Shown in pieces: positions 8,880 to 16,856 of a stretch of DNA of 64,000 nucleotides. The notes under the pieces were generated by a model, which did no database searches, was not told the origin of the DNA, and saw nothing but the letters and a program-made list of their open reading frames with translations. Within the stretch, counting starts at the first letter, position 1; each line of letters starts with the position of its first letter. Position numbers and translations under genes: made by a program. Source of the DNA: FEN-1279 sp964400285 (lineage in GTDB: Bacteria > Bacteroidota > Ignavibacteria > Tepidaquicellales > Tepidaquicellaceae); contig CAYNTK010000011.1 of NCBI GenBank assembly GCA_964400285.1, positions 16,064 to 80,063 of the forward strand. Reading direction: 5' to 3'.

Positions 8880-9513
8880 AAAGCTTAAGATCCATTAATA
8901 AAGATTTTTCGACATAATCAATTACAGAATCGAAATCTTTTTCCGAGTGGACAAAATCTAAATTATCTGTTTCTATAATCAATTTTTTACCAAAGGAATA
9001 ATTTTTTATCCAATTTTCATAGCTTTCATTTAGAAGTTTGAGGTACTCGATGTCAATATTTTTTTCAAAATCTCTTCCACGAGATTTAATTTGAGTTACG
9101 AGGGTATTAATATTAGCTTTAAGATATACCAAAATATCGGGAGGTATTAAATAATATGTCATTTCTTTAAAGAGATTCGAATAGGTAATATAATCTCTAT
9201 CTGACATTTTACCCAATTTGTGAAGGTTTTTTGCGAATATTTCAACATCTTCATAAATACTTCTATCCTGAATGACAGAATTTGGTTTTTCATTAATTTC
9301 TTTATGAATCCGAAAGCGGTGAGCTAGAAAATAAATTTGAAGATTAAATGACCAACGGTTCATATCAGCATAGAAATCAGTAAGATATGGATTATCATTT
9401 ACAGATTCATAGTAGGGAAGCCAGTTAAATCTTTTTGCCAGAAGTCGAGTTAGAGAAGATTTGCCAGAACCAATATTACCAGCAATCGAAATGAATATTT
9501 TTTTTTTGTCCAT
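8872..9513 (-). CDS. Deoxynucleoside kinase (deoxyadenosine/deoxyguanosine kinase family)
   Basis: This 213-residue protein shows the dNK fold: P-loop GNIGSGKSS at 12-20, a substrate-side YESVNDNPYLTDFY segment (glutamate of the P-loop-proximal substrate site), NRWSFNLQIYFLAHRF, the catalytic/lid DRSIYED motif from residue 83, and the arginine-rich lid segment IKSRGRDFE. Such kinases phosphorylate purine deoxynucleosides for salvage in the cytoplasm. The exact base specificity cannot be fixed by eye. It is convergent to the NtrC-type regulator with an 8-base overlap, and stands apart from the rplS operon upstream. Confidence 0.9.
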   Translation of the reverse strand: MDKKKIFISIAGNIGSGKSSLTRLLAKRFNWLPYYESVNDNPYLTDFYADMNRWSFNLQIYFLAHRFRIHKEINEKPNSVIQDRSIYEDVEIFAKNLHKLGKMSDRDYITYSNLFKEMTYYLIPPDILVYLKANINTLVTQIKSRGRDFEKNIDIEYLKLLNESYENWIKNYSFGKKLIIETDNLDFVHSEKDFDSVIDYVEKSLLMDLKLFT

Positions 9514-9644
9514 AAATAAATACTAAAAAGAATTATGCGTAAATAAAATTACTACTATTGTAAATCAATGATATTATATAAATTAATAACAGAGTAACAT
9601 AAATTAAAAATAAATATAAGAACTTGAAAGAATAAAAGATATAA

Positions 9645-9676
9645 ATAAAAAAACCGCCTTATAAGAAAAAGGCGGT
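9645..9676 (-). terminator. Rho-independent terminator of the ffh-rplS block
   Basis: Read on the minus strand, an 8-bp stem ACCGCCTT/AAGGCGGT (9669-9676 with 9653-9660) with an 8-base loop is followed by a run of T (9645-9652). It lies 28 bases past the rplS stop and closes the ribosomal-protein operon. Confidence 0.85.
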
Positions 9677-9703
9677 AAATATTATAAATATTTTTAAAAT
9701 ATT

Positions 9704-10144
9704 TTATTCTGATTTATTTTCAGTAGCAGTTTCATTTTCGATGTTAGTTTCGGAAGCATTATCAACTATTACATCTTCAATAAGTTTTGTTATGTGTTTT
9801 TTCTTTTTTTCTTTAATTTTCGTAGCGGCTTTACCAGTTAATTTTCTAAGGTAATACAATTTTGCTCTTCTAACACTACCTTCTTTTAAGATTTCAATTT
9901 TAGCAATCTTAGGTGAATTCATAGGGAAAATTCTTTCTACACCAACACCATTAGAAATTTTTCTAACTCGAAAAGTTTTACCTGTACCGCTTCCCCTGAT
10001 ACCCATTACAATACCTTTAAATTGCTGAATTCGTTCTTTATCACCTTCAACAACTTTGACCGAAACCGATATTGTATCACCGATATGAAATGGTGGAATA
10101 TCGTTTCTAATCTGTGCAGCGGTTACTAATTTAATTTTGTCCAT
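9704..10144 (-). CDS. rplS: 50S ribosomal protein L19 with C-terminal extension
   Basis: Residues 1-115 match L19: PPFHIGDTISVSVKVVEGDKERIQ, FKGIVMGIRGSGTGKTFRVRKISNGVGVERIFPMNSPKI and RRAKLYYLRKLTGKAA. L19 sits at the 30S-50S interface. The family is usually about 115 residues; here about 30 extra residues follow, lysine-rich then acidic (KEKKKKH, then ETATENKSE). The start at 10144 has a good Shine-Dalgarno (AAGGAG) upstream. It is the last gene of the rpsP-khpA-rimM-trmD-rplS block and is followed by a strong terminator. Confidence 0.97.
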   Translation of the reverse strand: MDKIKLVTAAQIRNDIPPFHIGDTISVSVKVVEGDKERIQQFKGIVMGIRGSGTGKTFRVRKISNGVGVERIFPMNSPKIAKIEILKEGSVRRAKLYYLRKLTGKAATKIKEKKKKHITKLIEDVIVDNASETNIENETATENKSE

Positions 10145-10188
10145 TTAATTAATTACTCCTTCTTACCTATTCTTTTTATGTTATTATT

Positions 10189-10857
10189 TTATTTATTTTT
10201 AATTTTATTATATTTTTCTTTAGCTTTTTGATTACGCCATTTTTCAATTTCCGAATGATTTCCCGAAAGTAACACGTCGGGGACTTTAAGTCCATCATAA
10301 ATTTCGGGACGAGTATATTGGGGATAATCAAAGCCAAAATCGGTCTGAAAACTATCTGTAATAGCAGATTCTCCATCACCTAATACACCTGGAATTAACC
10401 TTGAAATCGAATCCATAAAAACTAATGCAGCTATTTCACCACAAGAGATTACATAGTCTCCGATTGATAATTCTAAAGTAACATATTTTTCAATTACTCT
10501 TTCATCAATGCCTTTATAATGTCCACATAGAAGAATAAAATTATTTTTTAGAGACAACCTATTCGCTAACGCTTGTTCATATTTAATGCCTTGCGGTGAA
10601 AAATAAATAACCTCGTTATAATTTCGCAGTTTAAATAATTTATCAATACATCTAAAGAAAGGTTCTGGTTTTAAAACCATACCAGCACCGCCACCATAAG
10701 GCGAATCATCTATTTGTTTATATTTGCCATCTGCATAATCGTGAAGATTATGAGTTAATACTTCTACGTAATTTTTTTCTATGGCTCTTTTTAACAGACC
10801 ATTTGTCAAAGAACTTTCGAGAATCTTTGGATTTGCACTAATAATATCAAATCTCAT
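10189..10857 (-). CDS. trmD: tRNA (guanine-N1)-methyltransferase TrmD
   Basis: This 222-residue SPOUT methyltransferase makes m1G37 in tRNAs, which prevents +1 frameshifting. Family motifs seen: MRFDIISANPKILES at the start, HDYADGKYKQIDDSPYGGGAGMV, YFSPQG, LLCGHYKGIDERV and the knot region SIGDYVISCGEIAALVFMDS, followed by RLIPGVLGDGES. DSPYGGG..M and GHYEG(K)D are the SAM/tRNA-binding signatures (here GHYKGID). The length is at the short end of the family. It lies between rimM (5-base gap) and rplS. Confidence 0.97.
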   Translation of the reverse strand: MRFDIISANPKILESSLTNGLLKRAIEKNYVEVLTHNLHDYADGKYKQIDDSPYGGGAGMVLKPEPFFRCIDKLFKLRNYNEVIYFSPQGIKYEQALANRLSLKNNFILLCGHYKGIDERVIEKYVTLELSIGDYVISCGEIAALVFMDSISRLIPGVLGDGESAITDSFQTDFGFDYPQYTRPEIYDGLKVPDVLLSGNHSEIEKWRNQKAKEKYNKIKNK

Positions 10858-10862
10858 AATAA

Positions 10863-11408
10863 TTAATTTAGCATTCCATCGATTACATCAATTTCGATAT
10901 ATTTATTTTTTAAATCAATTTTTTTAATAAAGTCATCAACATAAGGAATCAAAACGTGATTATTATCTTTACGCAGTTTAATTTTAAATAAGTCATGTCC
11001 ACCATAATTTTCTATCGCAATTGTTTTACCGATTATAGAGTCATTATATTTCACATCCATTCCAATTAGTTCATCGTAATAATATCGTCCGTTTTCAAGC
11101 TTAATTCTTTCAGATTCATCAATTATTAAAAAGCATCCAATCAAATCACTAACAGAGTTAATATCATTATAATTATTAAAAAGAATTTTAAAAAATTCTT
11201 TTTCATATATAACATCTTCGATAAAAAAATCTTCGGAATTAGAAAATTTATTTATCAAAACTTCATTTTCTTTATGATTTAAAAGCTTAATACTTTTCAA
11301 ACTTTTAAATCTTTCGGGAAAATCAGTGAGACTTAAAACTTTTACATATCCCTTTAATCCAACAGGTTTAGAAATTTTCCCGATTGAAATATATTTTTTA
11401 TCTAACAA
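10863..11408 (-). CDS. rimM: Ribosome maturation factor RimM
   Basis: This 181-residue protein, with a TTG start at 11408, begins KKYISIGKISKPVGLKGYVKVLSLTDFPERF, the N-terminal RimM barrel with the conserved GxxG. It ends with the PRC-barrel region (YYYDELIGMDVKYNDSIIGKTIAIENYGGHDLFKI and LIPYVDDFIKKIDLKNKYIEIDVIDGML). RimM assists 30S head maturation by binding S19. It sits in the conserved order khpA-rimM-trmD with gaps of 5-8 bases. Confidence 0.93.
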   Translation of the reverse strand: MLDKKYISIGKISKPVGLKGYVKVLSLTDFPERFKSLKSIKLLNHKENEVLINKFSNSEDFFIEDVIYEKEFFKILFNNYNDINSVSDLIGCFLIIDESERIKLENGRYYYDELIGMDVKYNDSIIGKTIAIENYGGHDLFKIKLRKDNNHVLIPYVDDFIKKIDLKNKYIEIDVIDGMLN

Positions 11409-11416
11409 TAATGGTA

Positions 11417-11671
11417 TTAATTTTCTTTACTCGGAGCATTTTTATCAGGAATTTCAAGTAAAGCTTTTTTACCATTTTTAGCTGCAACAGCCGCTAACAA
11501 AGTTCTCATAGCTTTTGCAGTTTTACCCGATTTACCAATTACTTTACCAGTTTCCGAATCTTTTACATACAATTTCAATTTTACTTTTCCGCTTTGTTCA
11601 CTTTCCTCAACAAGAACAGCTTCTGGGTTATCAACGAGGTTTTTAGCAATAAACTCAATAAATTCCTTCAT
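11417..11671 (-). CDS. khpA: KH-domain RNA-binding protein KhpA
   Basis: This 84-residue single-KH protein contains KLYVKDSETGKVIGKSGKTAKAMRTLL, with the GKxGKT-type GXXG loop that binds single-stranded RNA. N-terminal FIEFIAKNLVDNPEAVLVEE matches the KhpA/YlqC family. It forms RNA-binding dimers with KhpB in firmicutes, where it affects cell elongation; its role in Bacteroidota is not established. The AAAGGAG ribosome site before the ATG is strong. It lies between rpsP and rimM, the standard place for this gene. Confidence 0.93.
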   Translation of the reverse strand: MKEFIEFIAKNLVDNPEAVLVEESEQSGKVKLKLYVKDSETGKVIGKSGKTAKAMRTLLAAVAAKNGKKALLEIPDKNAPSKEN

Positions 11672-11745
11672 AGTTTTCTCCTTTGAGTTTAATTTTTAAT
11701 TATTTATTAAGATTACTTGCTAAGAATCTATAATTATATTAATAA

Positions 11746-12159
11746 TTAAGCTTCCTTTTTTTCCTCTTTAGTTTCTTGCTTTTTCTTTTTTCTATTTTGG
11801 CTACGTCTTAATTTACGTTCTTTTTCTCTTTGCAATTTTTCTTTTTTTGCGGATTCAAATTTTTGCATTTCTTCTGCAATCCTATTTTCATCAAAACCTC
11901 TTTTGATTAAATTCATCTTGAAATTAAGACCATAGCGTTTAAATAAACTTTTTACTGTTTCAGTAGGCTGAGCACCGTTTTTTAACCATTGCAATACTTT
12001 AGTTTCCTTCAGTTTTATAATCATTGGTTCTTTATTCGGGTCATAAAATCCTACTTCTTCAATAAATCTACCGTCACGAGGTGAACGTGAATCAGCGGCT
12101 ACAATTCTGTAAATCGGCTGTTTCTTTTTTCCCATCCTTTTAAGTCTCAGCTTTACCAA
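11746..12159 (-). CDS. rpsP: 30S ribosomal protein S16 with basic C-terminal tail
   Basis: The S16 core occupies residues 1-80: MVKLRLKRMGKKKQPIYRIV, ADSRSPRDGRFIEEVGFYDP and LKNGAQPTETVKSLFKRYGL. The TTG start at 12159 is chosen because it gives the canonical S16 N-terminus and has a GAAAGGAG ribosome site 7-14 bases upstream. S16 is essential for 30S assembly. The last 55 residues form a Lys/Arg/Glu-rich helix, longer than in E. coli (82 residues) but common in Bacteroidota. It opens the rpsP-rplS block; ffh lies 132 bases upstream. Confidence 0.97.
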   Translation of the reverse strand: MVKLRLKRMGKKKQPIYRIVAADSRSPRDGRFIEEVGFYDPNKEPMIIKLKETKVLQWLKNGAQPTETVKSLFKRYGLNFKMNLIKRGFDENRIAEEMQKFESAKKEKLQREKERKLRRSQNRKKKKQETKEEKKEA

Positions 12160-12291
12160 TTTTAATTATTACTCCTTTCGAATTATTATTTATGCTTTAA
12201 ATTTATAAATTTTTTTGTTTTAATTGTATATATATTTTTATACTTGAAATATAAGAATATTATTTTTAAAATATTATATCAAAATTAATTT

Positions 12292-13641
12292 TTATTTAAA
12301 TTGATTCATAAGCCCTGAAGGTAGATTAAGGTTTTTCATTAGATGTCTCATTTTACCTTTGGAAAATCCCCGCATCATTTTTCTCATATCATCAAATTGC
12401 TTGATTAATCTATTAACATCCTGAATAGAAGTTCCGCTTCCATTTGCAATTCTTCTTCTTCGAGTTCCGTTAAGAATTTCGGGGTTTGCTCTTTCCTTTC
12501 GAGTCATAGAAAGAATTATCGCTTCAAGGCGAGTAAAAACTTTTTCATCAATTTCTTTTCCTTTTAATGCATTACTTGCTCCTGGAAGCATAGAAACGAG
12601 ATTAGATAATGAGCCCATTTTTTTTACTTGCTTGATTTGTGCAAGAAAATCATCGAAGTCAAATTTATTTTTTCTTAATTTTTCTTCAAGTTTTACAGTT
12701 TCAGATAAATCAAACTCAGTTTGAGCTTTTTCAACGAAGCTAACAATATCGCCCATACCGAGAATTCTTGAAGCCATTCTATCGGGATAAAAAGGTTCAA
12801 TTGCTTCAAGTTTTTCACCAATACTAACGAATTTAATTGGTTCATTTACGATTGATTTAATCGAAATGGCTGCGCCACCTTTTGTATCACCATCTAATTT
12901 AGTTAGAACTATGCCTGTATAGCTTAATTTGTCATAGAAAGCTTTAGCAGTATTTACGGCATCTTGACCAGTCATAGAATCCACGATAAACAATATTTCT
13001 GCAGGGTTAACGGCTTTTTTTATTGCAGAAACTTCATTCATCATTTGTTCATCTATTGCAAGCCTACCTGCAGTATCAATTATGAGAGTATCTTTTGCAT
13101 TTTTACGCGAAAAATCTATTGCATCTTTAGTTATTTTAATAACATCTTTTTCACCATTTGCAGAGAAAACTGAAACATCAATTTGTTTTCCAAGAATTTT
13201 CAATTGTTCTATAGCAGCAGGTCTGTAAATATCACAAGCAGCTAAAAGGGGATTTTTCCCTTTTTTCTTTAAATGTTTAGCAAGTTTTGCAGCGAAAGTA
13301 GTTTTTCCCGAACCTTGTAAACCTACGAGTAAGATTATAGAGGGAATGTCATTAGAAAAAACTAAATCAGATTTTTCAGAACCCATTAAATTTATGAGTT
13401 CATCATTAATAATTTTAACAATTAATTGTCCGGGAGTAATACTGGTTAAAACTTGTTCACCGAGGGATTTTTCTTTAACATTTTTAATGAAATTGTTTAC
13501 AACTTTATAATTAACATCAGCATCGAATAAAACTCTTCTAACTTCACGAAGGGAATCTTCGATATTTTTTTCTGTAATTTTCCCTTGTCCACGAATTTTT
13601 TTTAAAACGCTTTCAAATTTATGTGTTAAATCCTCGAACAT
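12292..13641 (-). CDS. ffh: Signal recognition particle protein Ffh (SRP54)
   Basis: This 449-residue SRP GTPase has an N helical bundle (1-95), a G domain with P-loop GLQGSGKTT (107-115), DTAGRLAIDEQMM, the TKLDGDTKGGAA motif and a C-terminal M domain with the methionine-rich signal-peptide groove and the RNA-binding SGTSIQDVNRLIKQFDDMRKMM helices. It binds signal sequences emerging from the ribosome and, with FtsY, delivers membrane proteins to SecYEG. The length is normal. It is divergent from rnhB (127-base gap) and precedes rpsP on the same strand. Confidence 0.98.
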   Translation of the reverse strand: MFEDLTHKFESVLKKIRGQGKITEKNIEDSLREVRRVLFDADVNYKVVNNFIKNVKEKSLGEQVLTSITPGQLIVKIINDELINLMGSEKSDLVFSNDIPSIILLVGLQGSGKTTFAAKLAKHLKKKGKNPLLAACDIYRPAAIEQLKILGKQIDVSVFSANGEKDVIKITKDAIDFSRKNAKDTLIIDTAGRLAIDEQMMNEVSAIKKAVNPAEILFIVDSMTGQDAVNTAKAFYDKLSYTGIVLTKLDGDTKGGAAISIKSIVNEPIKFVSIGEKLEAIEPFYPDRMASRILGMGDIVSFVEKAQTEFDLSETVKLEEKLRKNKFDFDDFLAQIKQVKKMGSLSNLVSMLPGASNALKGKEIDEKVFTRLEAIILSMTRKERANPEILNGTRRRRIANGSGTSIQDVNRLIKQFDDMRKMMRGFSKGKMRHLMKNLNLPSGLMNQFK

Positions 13642-13768
13642 TATGTTAAAATCTTTATAAAACCTTTAATTTACTAATAATTAGAGATTTTTTCAAGGAT
13701 TTAATTTGAACTTGAAAACTAAAATATTTATTTTTATATATTACATATATTATAAATAATCGAAAAAG

Positions 13769-14350
13769 ATGAAATATATATGTGGAATTGACGAAGCTGG
13801 AAGAGGACCGCTTGCAGGTCCAGTAGTAGTTGCATCAGTAATATTCGAAGAAAATAATAAAATTGAAGGAGTAAGAGATTCAAAAGTATTATCCGAAAAG
13901 AAGAGAGAACAATTTTATGGAGAAATAATTAAAAGCTGTATTGATTATAAGATTGAAGTAATTGACAATGATATTATTGATAGTATAAATATACTAAATG
14001 CGACAATGCTTGGAATGGAAAAATGTCTTTCAGGTTTAAGAAATGTGGATTTTAAGCTATATATAGATGGAAATTATTTTAAGCTTAAAAATGAAATGCA
14101 CAAGAAGTATGATTTTGAAACGGTAATAGGCGGAGATGATAAAATATTTGAAATATCTTGTGCTTCGATATTAGCAAAAGTTACAAGAGATAGATTAATG
14201 ATAGAATATGATAAAGTATATCCTGAATATTTATTTGCAAAAAACAAAGGGTATGGAACGCAGGAGCATATCGAAAGAATCAGAAGACATGGGATTTGTA
14301 AAATCCACCGAGAAACATTTTGTAGAAAATTTATGCAATTAACATTTTGA
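13769..14350 (+). CDS. rnhB: Ribonuclease HII
   Basis: This 193-residue enzyme begins CGIDEAGRGPLAGPVVVASV, the RNase HII signature with the catalytic D8/E9 pair. It continues with SKVLSEKKRE, the YIDGN strand (third acidic residue), VIGGDDKIFEISCASILAKVTRDRLM (the aspartate-containing active-site helix) and the C-terminal NKGYGTQEHIERIRRHG. It cleaves the RNA part of RNA-DNA hybrids and single ribonucleotides in DNA. The stop overlaps the TTG start of the YraN gene in a TTGA junction, so the pair is translationally coupled. Confidence 0.97.
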   Translation: MKYICGIDEAGRGPLAGPVVVASVIFEENNKIEGVRDSKVLSEKKREQFYGEIIKSCIDYKIEVIDNDIIDSINILNATMLGMEKCLSGLRNVDFKLYIDGNYFKLKNEMHKKYDFETVIGGDDKIFEISCASILAKVTRDRLMIEYDKVYPEYLFAKNKGYGTQEHIERIRRHGICKIHRETFCRKFMQLTF

Positions 14351-14715
14351 AAATTTTCAGTAAAAAAGAATTAGGCGATTACGGAGAAAAAAAAGCGAAA
14401 CAATATCTTAAAGCAAAAGGTTTGAAATTTATTCAAAGTAATTACAAGTATTTTAAAAAAGAAATAGATTTGATTTTTTGTGATAAGAAAAATAAGATAA
14501 TAATTTTTGTCGAGGTAAAAACAAGGAATAGCAAGGCTTTTGGTGAACCTGAAGAAGCAATAAATCGTAAGAAACAAATTAATATAAGGCAGGCAGCAGA
14601 GGGGTATTTAAAAAATAATCCTGAATTTGATGATTTTGATATTAGATATGATTCTGTATCTGTTTTTATGGGTAATGATGAAGCAGAGATTAATCATATA
14701 GAGAATGCATTTTAA
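14347..14715 (+). CDS. YraN family (UPF0102) endonuclease-like protein
   Basis: This 122-residue protein begins at TTG 14347, overlapping the rnhB stop by 3 bases. It matches UPF0102: KKELGDYGEKKAKQYLKAKGLKFI, then EIDLIFCDKKNKIIIFVEVKTRNSKAFG, the PD-(D/E)xK nuclease-like core (E..D..EVK), and INRKKQINIRQAAEGYL. The family is structurally like Holliday-junction resolvases, but a physiological role is not settled. rnhB-yraN adjacency is widely conserved. The end overlaps the convergent HemW-like gene by 4 bases. Confidence 0.92.
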   Translation: MKIFSKKELGDYGEKKAKQYLKAKGLKFIQSNYKYFKKEIDLIFCDKKNKIIIFVEVKTRNSKAFGEPEEAINRKKQINIRQAAEGYLKNNPEFDDFDIRYDSVSVFMGNDEAEINHIENAF

Positions 14716-15839
14716 AAATATTTTGCACAAATCTCATCAACTATCAAATAACCTTTTTCATTAAGACTAAAAATATTTTTGTTTAGTATTCCAAGATTTT
14801 TATCTATAAGTAATTTAATAGAATCAGAAAATACTTTTTCAAAATTTATATTGAATAGTTCATAAAAGTTTTTAAAATTTACACCTTTACTTCTTAAACC
14901 AAGCATAATAAATTCGGTAATTGATTCTTTTTCAGTTAAAGTGTGTTCATTCTCGATTGCAAGTAAATTTTTTTGAAGATTAATATTATACTTTATAATA
15001 TTTCTAAAATTATTCCATCTTTTTTTATTAAAAAAAGAATGAGCTGATGGACCAAAACCAAGATAGTTATTATATTCCCAGTATTTTAGATTATGTTTGG
15101 ATTCAAATCCGTTTCTTGAGTAGTTAGAAATTTCGTAGTGATTATAACCTGCATTAACGAGTGTTTCAGAGAAAACAGTATAAAATTCAGATTCCAAATC
15201 TTCGTTATTTTTTGAAATTATTTTTCTATTTAGCATATTAAAAATCGGGGTTTCTTTTTCATATATTAAAGTGTAAGCTGAGATATGAGGGATTTCAAGA
15301 TTTAATGCTACATCGAGAGTTTTCTTTAGATTTTGTTTTTTTTGTTTTGGAAGGGAATAAATTAAATCAATACTAATATTATCAAAATATTTTTTAGCAT
15401 TTTTTAATATTTCGATTGTTTGTTTTGAAGAGTGTTCACGAGTTAGAAATTTTAATTCATCATCGTTAAAAGATTGAACACCTATGCTTATACGATTGAT
15501 GCCTATATTTTTAAATGTCTTAAGTTTATCAGGATTTTGAAAATCTTCGGGATTCGATTCGATTGTTATTTCACTATTGTTAGATATTTTATAATGTTTA
15601 TGTAGTTGATTTAGTAAATTTTCAATTTGCTTGTAAGTTAGTATAGATGGTGTTCCACCTCCTATAAAGATTGTATCGAAAGTATGTTTTTTATATTTAT
15701 CCGATTGCAAAAATATTTCTTTTTTAAGATTTTCAAGAAATCTCTCGAAAATATTTAAATTTGTGATTAAATAGAAATCACAATAATTACATTTTTTTCT
15801 ACAAAAAGGGATATGAATGTATAAACCTGGATTTACCAA
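14712..15839 (-). CDS. hemW: HemW-like radical SAM protein (coproporphyrinogen-III-oxidase-like)
   Basis: This 375-residue radical SAM enzyme has GLYIHIPFCRKKCNYCDFY with the cluster cysteines C13, C17 and C20, followed by FIGGGTPS, TIESNPEDF and the GINRISIGVQSFND segment, all shared by HemN/HemW proteins. The C-terminal part has NHYEISNYSRNGFESKHNLKYWEYNNYLGFGPSAHSF, the HemW signature. HemW proteins are heme chaperones rather than true coproporphyrinogen oxidases. Here the CxxxCxxC is followed by D-F, without the extra cysteine (CxxxCxxCxC) seen in authentic HemN, which favours HemW. Confidence 0.93.
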   Translation of the reverse strand: MVNPGLYIHIPFCRKKCNYCDFYLITNLNIFERFLENLKKEIFLQSDKYKKHTFDTIFIGGGTPSILTYKQIENLLNQLHKHYKISNNSEITIESNPEDFQNPDKLKTFKNIGINRISIGVQSFNDDELKFLTREHSSKQTIEILKNAKKYFDNISIDLIYSLPKQKKQNLKKTLDVALNLEIPHISAYTLIYEKETPIFNMLNRKIISKNNEDLESEFYTVFSETLVNAGYNHYEISNYSRNGFESKHNLKYWEYNNYLGFGPSAHSFFNKKRWNNFRNIIKYNINLQKNLLAIENEHTLTEKESITEFIMLGLRSKGVNFKNFYELFNINFEKVFSDSIKLLIDKNLGILNKNIFSLNEKGYLIVDEICAKYF

Positions 15840-15905
15840 ATTTTCAAAATTACTTTATATTGAAATTATTTTTTGCTAAATTATATTACATACAATATAG
15901 AAATA

Positions 15906-16679
15906 ATGAGGAATATAAAATATTATATTTTTTTTCTGATATTAATTTTATTTCTACCAATAAAAGTTAAATCCTATCCTAATGATAGTCTTGGTACATT
16001 AATATCAACGGTGATAAAGAATGTAAATGAGAGAGCAAAACCGATAGACAATATACATTCTGAAGCGGAAATATATATAAAAACGAAAACATTAGACCAA
16101 AATGGTTTTATCGAAATCAAATTAAAACGAAGCGATGATTTTTGGTTTAGGATATGGGGAAAGTTTGCTTTTATAAGTAAGGATGCTTTTATTGCGCATT
16201 TTAATAGAAAAAATTTTATTTATTTAAATAATTTAGAAGACAAATTAATAGAAGGTCCCACGACGGAAAAAAATATAGGGCATATAGTAAGAGTGGAATG
16301 CAGTTTCGATGATATGATGGGAGCGCTATCGGGAGCCCCAATTATAAACTACACAAAAAAAGATACGATGTCTTGGTCAGAGGATAAAAATTATTATATA
16401 TTGACTTTGAAAAATATTAAGATAAAAAGATATTGGATAAAGAAAACAGATTACTCAGTGGAGAAATATGCTTACCTTTCGCGGAAAACTTTAAATGCAT
16501 ATGTTTTATTCGAGTTTAGTAATTATACACCTTCGAGTGGTGGATATTATGCAAAGCAAATAAAAATAACAAAAGGAACTACAAAATTAACTTATAAGTT
16601 TAAATCTGTTACATTAAATAAAAGTTTTCTGAATTTTAATGTCGATGTTCCGAGCGGAGTGAAAAGGATAAGGTGGTAA
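15906..16679 (+). CDS. Secreted DUF4292-like (LolA-fold-like) protein
   Basis: The ATG at 15906 is preferred over an upstream in-frame TTG at 15873, because it gives a clean signal peptide (MRNIKYYIFFLILILFLPIKVKS, cleavage near residue 23) and a 257-residue protein. The mature part is beta-rich (IHSEAEIYIKTKTLDQNGFIEIKLKRSDDFWFRIWG; RVECSFDDMMGALSG; NYYILTLKNIKIKRYWI), with the pattern of the DUF4292/LolA-like proteins of Bacteroidota. These are thought to handle lipids or lipoproteins at the outer membrane. There is no lipobox cysteine. It stands alone between the HemW-like gene (divergent) and the icd cluster. The family assignment is by pattern and moderately sure. Confidence 0.65.
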   Translation: MRNIKYYIFFLILILFLPIKVKSYPNDSLGTLISTVIKNVNERAKPIDNIHSEAEIYIKTKTLDQNGFIEIKLKRSDDFWFRIWGKFAFISKDAFIAHFNRKNFIYLNNLEDKLIEGPTTEKNIGHIVRVECSFDDMMGALSGAPIINYTKKDTMSWSEDKNYYILTLKNIKIKRYWIKKTDYSVEKYAYLSRKTLNAYVLFEFSNYTPSSGGYYAKQIKITKGTTKLTYKFKSVTLNKSFLNFNVDVPSGVKRIRW

Positions 16680-16772
16680 GTTATCATTTTTATAAAAACC
16701 AACCAATTATTACATAAATAGTTTTTATTAAAAGATTCCTTGTTTTTTTAAAATTGAACTCAAAAGGATTTC

Positions 16773-16790
16773 TTGTAAATACATTGTAAA
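16773..16790 (+). promoter_or_regulatory. 11-bp-spaced direct repeat upstream of icd
   Basis: The heptamer TTGTAAA occurs at 16773-16779 and again at 16784-16790, one helical turn apart, 67 bases before the icd ATG. Two same-face half-sites upstream of the first gene of the cluster could be an operator. The region is A/T-rich, so chance is a real alternative. Confidence 0.25.
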
Positions 16791-16856
16791 GGGTCAATAA
16801 TATTGGTATTTTACCTATGTATTTATAAAAATATAAAAAATACAAAGGAGAAAAAT

